Assembly: GCA_963681505.1 (NCBI GenBank)
Contig: OY811972.1
Coordinates: 1,229,432 to 1,293,431 of the forward strand
Origin: Eunapius fragilis
Taxonomy: Eukaryota; Porifera; Demospongiae; Spongillida; Spongillidae
Reading direction: 5' to 3'
Length of the DNA stretch: 64,000 nucleotides
The first letter of the stretch is position 1. Each line of letters starts with the position of its first letter. The notes below the pieces were generated by a model. That model ran no database searches. It had not been told where the DNA came from and saw nothing but the letters and a program-made list of their open reading frames with translations. Positions 56,768 through 64,000 of this stretch are shown one piece after another. Both the position numbers and the translations under genes were made by a program.

Positions 56768-56960
56768 CTACAAATTTTTCAATAATGAAAGTTCAATCTG
56801 CTGTAGCACCTCAGACTCAATTGCCATGAGTGACAGCCAGTTAAGTCTGTCTTGATGCATGCATGTTCTTTTCTCATTTTTGATAAGCTTTAGCTTGGAG
56901 AACGATCTCTCTCCTGATGCATTGGTTGCCATCAAACTCAAGTACATTTGATAAGCAATT
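56768..56960 (-). pseudogene. 193-bp copy of the hAT C-terminal segment with 12-bp flanking duplication
   Basis: Almost identical to 54930-55122. GATAAAACCCAG is present on both sides (56756-56767 and 56961-56972). It encodes the same MATNASGERSFSKLKL stretch on the minus strand. Confidence 0.8.
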
Positions 56961-57086
56961 GATAAAACCCAGGTCATCCAGCTTGCGAAGCTTAGTAACT
57001 AGCTGATTTCTCCTGCTGTTTCTTCAACTTTCGTTTTGCAGCGCCACTCATCTGTACCCTTCCTGGTCCATCACTGCTTTTTTTTC

Positions 57087-57286
57087 NNNNNNNNNNNNNN
57101 NNNNNNNNNNNNNNNNNNNNNNNNNNNNNNNNNNNNNNNNNNNNNNNNNNNNNNNNNNNNNNNNNNNNNNNNNNNNNNNNNNNNNNNNNNNNNNNNNNNN
57201 NNNNNNNNNNNNNNNNNNNNNNNNNNNNNNNNNNNNNNNNNNNNNNNNNNNNNNNNNNNNNNNNNNNNNNNNNNNNNNNNNNNNNN
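57087..57286. other. Assembly gap (200 N)
   Basis: Exactly 200 N, so size is nominal. It borders the GAA array. Confidence 1.
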
Positions 57287-58588
57287 AAGAAGAAGAAGAA
57301 GAAGAAGAAGAAGAAGAAGAAGAAGAAGAAGAAGAAGAAGAAGAAGAAGAAGAAGAAGAAAGAAGAAGAAGAAGAAGAAGAAGAAGAAGAAGAAGAAGAA
57401 GAAGAAGAAGAAGAAGAAAAGAAGAAGAAGAAGAAGAAGAAGAAGAAGAAGAAGAAGAAGAAGAAGAAGAAGAAGAAGAAGAAGAAGAAGAAGAAGAAGA
57501 AGAAGAAGAAGAAGAAGAAGAAGAAGAAGAAGAAGAAGAAGAAGAAGAAGAAGAAGAAGAAGAAGAAGAAGAAGAAGAAGAAGAAGAAGAAGAAGAAGAA
57601 GAAGGAAGAAGAAGAAGAAGGAAGAAGAAGAAGAAGAAGAGAAGAAGAAAGAAGAAGAAGAAGAAGAGAAAGAAGAAGAAGAAGAAGAAGAAGAAGAAGA
57701 AGAAGAAGAAGAAGAAGAAGAAGAAGAAGAAGAAGAAGAAGAAGAAGAAGAAGAAGAAGAAGAAGAAGAAGAAGAAGAAGAAGAAGAAGAAGAGAAGAAG
57801 AAGAAGAGAAGAAGAAGAAGAAGAAGAAGAAGAAGAAGAAGAAGAAGAAGAGAAGAAGAAGAAGAAGAAGAAGAAGAAGAAGAGAAGAAGAAGAAGAAGA
57901 AGAAGAAGAGAAGAAGAAGAAGAAGAAGAAGAAGAAGAAGAAGAAGAAGAAGAAGAAGAAGAAGAAGAAGGAAGAAGAGAAGAAGAAGAAGAAGAAGAAG
58001 AAGAAGAAGAAGAAGAAGAAGAAGAAGAAGAAGAAGAGAAGAAGAAGAAGAAGAAGAAGAAGAAGAAGAAGAAGAAGAAGAGAAGAAGAAGAAGAAGAAG
58101 AAGAAGAAGAAGAAGAAGAAGAAGAAGAAGAAGAAGAAGAAGAAGAAGAAGAAGAAGAAGAAGAAGAAGAAGAAGAAGAAGAAGAAGAAGAAGAAGAAGA
58201 AGAAGAAGAAGAAGAAGAAGAAGAAGAAGAAGAAGAAGAAGAAGAAGAAGAAGAAGAAGAAGAAGAGAAGAAGAGAAGAAGAAGAAGAAGAAGAAGAAGA
58301 AGAAGAAGAAGAAGAAGAAGAAGAAGAAGAAGAAGAGAAGAAGAAGAAGAGAAGAAGAAGAAGAAGAAGAAGAAGAAGAAGAAGAAGAAGAAGAAGAAGA
58401 AGAAGAAGAAGAAGAAGAGAAGAAGAAGAAGAAGAAGAAGAAGAAGAAGAAGAAGAAGAAGAAGAAGAAGAAGAAGAAGAAGAAGAAGAAGAAGAAGAAG
58501 AAGAAGAAGAAGAAGAAGAAGAAGAAGAAGAGAAGAAAGAAGAAAGAAGAAGAAGAAGAAGAAGAAGAAGAAGAAGAAGAAGAAGAAG
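57287..58588. repeat. 1.3 kb (GAA)n array
   Basis: GAA repeats with single extra A or G that shift the phase. The true length is unknown because of the gap. Open frames of over 500 codons here are artefacts. Confidence 0.98.
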
Positions 58589-58852
58589 ACAACGACGACG
58601 ACGACGACGATGGAGAATTATTTTAGACTGGGCACGAGAAACAGGAAATTGTTTGTTTCTCTATAACCACACCGTTTTATGACACGGAACCAACGTAGAA
58701 CTGTAGATCGTTGTGCTCTCATTCCATCGCGATAAAGAGATAAGCGATCCGTTTCTCCGTTGTCCCTCTAGACGCTAGTGAAGTTTTATTAATGACATTC
58801 ATCAACCCTCAATCAATCCTATATTGAACCTGCTGCCGCAGGTTCAGATGGA
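58589..58852. repeat. Dispersed repeat with GAA tract and end hairpin, copy 3
   Basis: After the GAA array come GACAACGACGACG, GGCACGAGAAACAGG, ACACCGTTTTATGACACGGA and AATGACATTCAT. It ends in GAACCTGC TGCC GCAGGTTC (58827-58846). Order and spacing agree with 8960-9315. Confidence 0.7.
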
Positions 58853-58869
58853 CAATAATGGAATGTGCT

Positions 58870-59040
58870 ATCGGGATTTTTAAATGTTGGGAGACAATGT
58901 ACCCTAGGGTGTATTGTCCGGGTAGGGGGGACAGTATAACCAGAAAGCTAGGGACATTATATCCTAGGGTGAATTGTCCGTGGGGGACAATATACCCTAG
59001 GTTGCATTGTCCGGGGGACAATATCTGAGGGGACAATATA
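58870..59040. repeat. GGGACAATATACCCTAGG-type short tandem repeat
   Basis: Four to five imperfect units of about 30-60 bases, each with GGACAAT and ATTGTCC. Confidence 0.7.
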
Positions 59041-59120
59041 TACTACGACACCGCTACTGATACGCCCCACTTTGAAATATAGTGTTTCATTATTGAACCA
59101 TAACTATATGGCATGCGTAA

Positions 59121-59617
59121 GGGGGCGTCTCCAAACTATTTAACGTCATTTTGACTTTGGGGAGGGAGGGGGGGGGGGGTGTTCAGGCTCGTGACGTTAT
59201 CCGATGTACTGACCAAAAAAAATGGCGGCCGGCCTCCCACAACCTTCGATATCCAGTCTGTCGATATCAATGACGTTATGAGGGGTTGTATAATGAAACG
59301 TCAAAAATTCAGGGGCGGATCCAGGATTTTTGAAAGGGGGGGGCTTATTATAAAAAAGTTGTATTCTGCATGGGGCATTAATTAAATACCATTTCGGTTC
59401 AAGTAGGAACGATGCTTCCCTTTGTGCGCATAAGTTAATACAGGTATAGCATTATAAAAATACATGCAGTGAGCGCGTATATACATGTAGTTAATTAGTC
59501 GTAATTCTTATCCGAAAGGGGGGGGCTACAGCCCCCATAGCCCCCCCCCCCCCCCCCCCCCTGGATCCGCCTCTGAAAATGACGTTAACTTTTCCAAAAT
59601 AGTTTGGAGACGCCCCC
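59121..59617. mobile_element. Harbinger-like MITE with TAA target duplication
   Basis: GGGGGCGTCTCCAAACTATT at the left end and its complement at the right. TAA on both sides (59118-59120 and 59618-59620). The homologous uninterrupted site is at about 25608. A 3-bp TAA target is typical for PIF/Harbinger. Confidence 0.8.
59310..59575. mobile_element. hAT-type MITE nested in the Harbinger-like MITE
   Basis: CAGGGGCGGATCCAGG and CTGGATCCGCCTCTG ends, inner G- and C-runs. Same family as 24641-24907. Confidence 0.8.
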
Positions 59618-59810
59618 TAAGTGGAATGTGTGCAGTGCATGCAGTGTAATACTGAACGTATTAAATGACAAGATACTCCAATAAAATGGAGGGTGGTCGC
59701 TTTTTGTTCTTACTTAGCCGCGTGTGTGCTGCTCTAAATTATGCTGACGATAATTAAAAAGTGGGTCACGCGCATTATGGTCTCGCACGGACTTCCCTAC
59801 GAGATTACGG

Positions 59811-60448
59811 AGTACACAGCCAATTTTGTACAATCTGGTACAGATATGTTAGTGCGGACATTCTGTCTCATTTATGTAAAACAGTTTGTACCATACATGT
59901 CAATAAGCAACAATCTGATACATAAATGTCTATCAATATGTTACAATAAGTAGCACATGTTTGGCACAGGCAGCAATTCGCATCAGGCGTCCAATCAAAA
60001 TGACTGCACTTGCGAGATACTAGGCTACACGGCTTGGCGATCCCTCCAGTTGCGCTATAGATGAAGCCATAGTGAAAGTGCTGACTGCGATTTTAATTTT
60101 GTGTAGTACTTTGATTAGCAGCTTACTGTATCAACGCAACAACCCATTGACATGTTTCTCCAACAGTCCTCACCCTGTGGTATGTGTGCACTATGCAATG
60201 CAATTTTTATTATATAATCCTTTTACCAGGGTCATAGAGACCACGTTCATTTTTATGGTGTCAAAACTATTGTGGGGCATTTAACCCAGAAACGAGCTAG
60301 TCAGCAAGACCTTTGTATATACCGTAGTACACATACCACACTTACGCTACATTGGACTAGTTACAGCTAGTTTGACTGGCATGTTTATGTAAAGCATCTA
60401 CCATTACAAATACAGAACTACAATTGTCACAGTACTTTTATTCTGCAG
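59811..60448. other. No recognised feature
   Basis: Nothing certain. Confidence 0.35.
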
Positions 60449-60634
60449 ATGTAGGATTTATGTATGCACAGGAGGTTATAAGTGTGTATCCTCTGAATTT
60501 CAAAAGGAGACTATCATCAATGTACCTGAAAGCAAAGACTGCAGGCAAGTCAGTAATTTCTTAATGCTGCATAGTAATTATCACATTCCAATGGATGATT
60601 TAGAGCTATTCATCAACCAGGAGCAACCAGAAAG
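60449..60634 (+). CDS. Exon-like frame of unknown gene
   Basis: Between TTCTGCAG and GTATGTATG one frame stays open for about 61 codons and reads IYVCTGGYKCVSSEFQKE with two Cys pairs. No domain is recognised, and no flanking exon was found with confidence. Weak call. Confidence 0.25.
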
Positions 60635-60639
60635 GTATG

Positions 60640-61210
60640 TATGTATATATATTGCATCAACATTATCCAGATATCTTTAACCGCTCTATCATAAGAAAAA
60701 ACATGTATCATCCTATTAACCCATCACTGCTGGAAGAATACTGCTGCCCACTGTGACGTGGGAGAGACACACGCTCTGATGTACTAGCACTTACTCATGA
60801 TAACTGGATTAAACAACTTATGACATCACATGATCAGGTATAGTCTTTTCTGATTGTAGTATTTAAGGTTGTAATTTTTCTCATTTAGTTTCAATGCGGA
60901 ATCTATTGGGAGAACACTATCTATTTAGCAAAATGTCCTTCCAATGTGGCTCTAATGTATTGTATGAATGTATATTTACAACAAAACGAATAAAATCCAT
61001 TATATCCATTGATGGTAAATGGTTTATGGTACATGGATGATAACAGATTCGTTACAGATATGATGAACATTTATGGTACAGTTTGTAGCTTAAAATTTGT
61101 CGACATAGTATGTACCAAGGTGTGTCAACATATCTGGCCCAAAATGACTACATATACGGTACATACGTCTTACAGGTATCATATGTGCCAGAAAATAGAA
61201 GTTGGCAGTG
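60640..61210. other. No recognised feature
   Basis: Nothing certain. Confidence 0.35.
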
Positions 61211-61215
61211 TAATG

Positions 61216-62075
61216 CCATAGATATTAGACTGGAAGGGATTGGAAACCAGACCAATTAACACCAATCAACAAGTACAGTCCTGGCAGTTCAAGTCCCCAG
61301 GTGTTTACGGATAAAATGGCGGGTACCAAGTCTGTGCAGGAGCGAGCGGAAAAGAACGTATCCGTGGATTGTGGTAAAGGGAACACTTTTCAAAAATTTC
61401 ATGGTTTTGTAGATGGTTTTATTTCACATTGAGATGATTTTCAGGGTGCAATCGACCACATAATAATCCATACATTATTACAGTAGAGAACGCACACTAA
61501 CTATCCGTTGGCACATAGTTTTCATCTGGCTATCTGGTAGTCAAGTTTTCAGAATTTTTACGACAAAGCTACGGTCGCTATACCGGTGAGTATCATATCT
61601 AGTCAAAAGTAAGTTTTTTAAATTTCTATATCGAGTACGACGCATTCATGTCACAAAAACTATACTGTGGTACGTAAAACACAGTGCTCTATCTGCCTAT
61701 CGTAACGCCGTACCTTTGCGTCGCTTTGTTCGGGTGTAGTACCGGTGAGTTTAATTCTAGACATGGAGCGCTTTAAGTCTAATATCTTCTCTTAGGAATG
61801 GAGTATTTAAAAAATACTTACTTCTTTGTGATCCACAGTTCGTGTGCTACCTATTACTACTCTTCTTATTTGCCTTGTGCGTACTTGACCATAGATAGTA
61901 TAGTAAGTATGACCATAGATATTAATATCTATGGTATGACTTGACCAAAAACTTTTGAGGGGCGAGGTGCCAGAATATCTATGGCCAGACTAACCAATTA
62001 GCAACTGCCAGGCCGCGCTACGTTCTATTGAAATGTATGGCGCACGTGCGCGGTTTCCAATCCCAATATCTATGG
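61216..62075. mobile_element. 860-bp TIR element inserted at the Sema D start codon
   Basis: CCATAGATATT at the left end and AATATCTATGG at the right, extended by GGATTGGAAACC and its complement. TAATG stands directly outside both ends (61211-61215 and 62076-62080). The inside has more ATATCTATGG motifs, including the palindrome ACCATAGATATTAATATCTATGGT at 61911-61934. No transposase. Confidence 0.8.
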
Positions 62076-62077
62076 TA

Positions 62078-63108
62078 ATGCGTTGCCTGAGAGTGCTGTC
62101 CAGCTTTATTCTGATAGCACAAGCGCAGCTTTCGCTTACAGTCAATCTCCGCCACCCTTTGCAAGGGCTCTCTTACAATGTGAAGGTTACAGGTGAGTCA
62201 CTACACACGCACACACCCAAAAACGCGCGCGCACACACTACACACACACAAACGCACTCACACAACACTCATCTACATACCCACACACACTCAGACGGTG
62301 AGTTTTACGGCGCGTACCACACGTGTGTGTATGTACGTATTTGTGTGTGCGTGTGTGAGTGTGCGTGTGCGTGTGTATTTGCGTGTGTTTTTTCCCGTTT
62401 GTTATCGGCTTGGTGTGCCACTGTGGTGTACACCGATCAATCTCTAACTAGGCAAATTAATTAACAAGTCGTTAACATATACGTTTCGCCAATCTCTGTC
62501 CATTCTGGTAAATATTAGCTATAAAACATATGCTTTTACGCGCCATGAGACATTCTCACAAGAATGGCTCATGAGACATTCTCACAAGAATGGCTTTCCT
62601 AGATGATGGTCCTATCATGTTTGGAGACACACCTGAAGTTATGGATGAATCTCCAGATCCCATACATCTAGCCTGATCTGGTCAATTCGTGTTCCACGCA
62701 GCTGCATCCCTGTTTAAAAAAAAAGGCTTGTCCCCATGACAACTACATTGTGCCGTGATCTGTGTGGAGCACATCAATGTAGCTAGCAAATTTTGCTGTG
62801 TGTAGATCGTACCAACCACCATTCTCTAGCAGTTTCTCAATGGTTGTATGCCATCCATCTTGTTACCCTGCTTGTTACCCTACCATGTATCTTCTTACCA
62901 TGGCAACATTAAGCCAACAATAGCAGCATGACATGATACCCTGTTTCTCAGTATAGGGTTATGTTGAAACATGTCATTGTAATAGGAACTATTGTTAGAT
63001 AATGTATATGTCTGTATGTCTGTATGTATGTATGTATGCATGTATGTATGTATGTATGTATGTATGTATGTATGTATGTATGTATGTATGTATGTATGTA
63101 TGTATGTA

Positions 63109-63165
<57 letters not shown>

Positions 63166-63263
63166 ATGTATGTATGTATGTACGTACGTATATATTTACG
63201 TATATATCTATGTGTGTACGTGTGTATGTATATATGTATGTATGCCTGTGTATGTGTGCTTGC

Positions 63264-63304
<41 letters not shown>

Positions 63305-63638
63305 TGTGCGTGTGCGTGCATGTGTGGGTTGTTACACACATACACATGACTTGGGTATTTTTTGTGGTCATCTATCATCAGATAGTTTTAATAGCAAATA
63401 TTCCGGGTAGGAAGGAAGGAAGCTTTTCATAGGGAAAGTAAAAGTATTGGATCCTCTATTCAAACTCCTTCCCCTAAAACCCCTCATTCTCACATCCCCT
63501 CCTTCACCATACTCTTCCTCCCTCATCCCCCCCCTCCCCCCTCTCTGCAGACTATCAGTCAAACTCCTACCCCGGGGAGTACCTGGCTACATACCTCAAC
63601 TTTGATGCCGTACCTGGAAGCATTGTTGTTGGAAGCGC
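62078..63638 (+). CDS. Sema D: first two exons of a fourth Sema gene (runs off window)
   Basis: Exon 1 (62078-62192) starts MRCLRVLSSFILIAQAQLSL, a signal peptide, and is 115 bases long, the same as Sema A exon 1, ending in phase 1 at GTGAGT. Exon 2 (63551-63638) follows CTCTCTGCAG and reads YLATYLNFDAVPGSIVVGSA, matching YFISKLNFDSIPGSIVVGAA of Sema A exon 2, and ends in the same phase at GTAAGT. The ATG at 62078 is chosen because signal-peptide length and exon length agree with A; upstream in-frame ATGs lie inside the inserted element. The gene points away from Sema A-C. The rest is beyond 64000. Confidence 0.75.
62205..62395. repeat. CA-rich then TG-rich stretch in Sema D intron 1
   Basis: ACACAC runs followed by GTGTGT runs, able to fold back on themselves. 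Confidence 0.8.
63003..63325. repeat. (TATG)n and (TG)n microsatellites in Sema D intron 1
   Basis: TATG about 25 copies, TG, TATG again, then TG. All long frames here are repeat products. Confidence 0.95.
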
Positions 63639-63674
63639 GTAAGTGATGGCGGTGTCCCTTCCCCCCTCCGCAAC

Positions 63675-64000
63675 ACACACACACACACACACATGCACAC
63701 TTACACGCACTTACACGCACACATGCCAACACACGCACACACTTACACGCACACACAAGCACACACATGCACACACTTACAAGCACACACAAGCACACAC
63801 ATGCACACACAAGCACACACATGCACACACTTACAAGCACACACAAGCACACACATGCACACACTTACACGCACACACAAGCACACACATGCACACATGC
63901 ACACGCACACACATGCGTGTGTATACACAGCTGGCTGGCACATTGCACACCTGAATACACACAAGGTGATGTACACACAAACACACACACACACACAAGG
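63675..64000. repeat. CA-rich minisatellite in Sema D intron 2
   Basis: Units such as ACACACTTACAAGCACACAC and ACACAAGCACACACATGCAC, continuing to the window end. Confidence 0.9.

Larger units (their letters stand above)
59063..59810. repeat. Segment shared with 25558-25735, interrupted by MITEs
   Basis: See the partner entry. Additional non-shared DNA at about 59634-59705. Confidence 0.7.

Noticed and set aside
57036..58682. Frames of more than 500 codons over the N gap and GAA array (poly-Arg, Lys, Glu; poly-Ser, Phe, Leu on the other strand)
   Set aside because: Pure trinucleotide repeat plus gap; all frames are open by composition.
60072..60284. Small secreted protein starting MKVLTAILILC
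   Set aside because: Opens with a non-ATG-supported context, has no homology that I know, and lacks splice or promoter evidence.
63001..63410. Cys/Val/Tyr-rich proteins over 115 codons
   Set aside because: (TATG)n and (TG)n microsatellite translations.

Overview
This is a repeat-rich, AT-leaning metazoan nuclear window. Genes are broken by short GT-AG introns, some only about 50-60 nt long, and there is no bacterial-style gene packing. The gene content (Sema-PSI receptors, a HECT fragment, hAT and tnp2-like transposases) together with the tiny introns suggests an early-branching marine invertebrate. A demosponge is the best guess, but the sequence alone does not prove it. One 200-base run of N (57087-57286) marks an assembly gap.

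Layout. 1-9.3 kb is mobile DNA: a degenerate TIR element (383-1057), then a 7.3 kb palindromic element (1307-8634) with ~2 kb inverted arms. At its heart sits a smaller transposon with perfect 110-bp TIRs carrying a RecQ-like helicase start and a zinc-finger gene start (4499-5834). 9.6-16.3 kb holds several minisatellites around one intact single-exon membrane-protein gene (11801-12541). 16.5-23.5 kb, minus strand, is a complete 19-exon gene for a Sema-PSI transmembrane protein (Sema A); my exon model closes exactly at 786 codons plus stop. 26.3-32.2 kb holds broken genes: a tnp2/CACTA-like transposase, a Gag fragment, a HECT-domain fragment and the first exon of a flavin amine oxidase. 32-36.7 kb is a duplicated block of amine-oxidase first exon plus minisatellites.

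36.8-50.8 kb, minus strand, holds two more Sema units head to tail. Sema C (44486-50770) has a signal-peptide exon but has lost its membrane exon. Sema B (36794-44209) has a membrane exon but no signal-peptide exon. A donor in the C stalk is in phase with the first B exon, so the pair can be read as one 1257-residue tandem-Sema receptor (3774 coding bases). 52.3-61 kb is again mobile DNA: hAT remains, a 1.3 kb GAA array and nested MITEs. At 62078-63638 a fourth Sema gene (D) starts on the plus strand and runs off the window.

Sema units A and C are near-identical across introns and promoter, while B and D are more diverged. This points to an old tandem family with one very recent duplication, or possibly a haplotype wrongly assembled in tandem. 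Several insertions can be ordered in time because a sister copy keeps the empty site.
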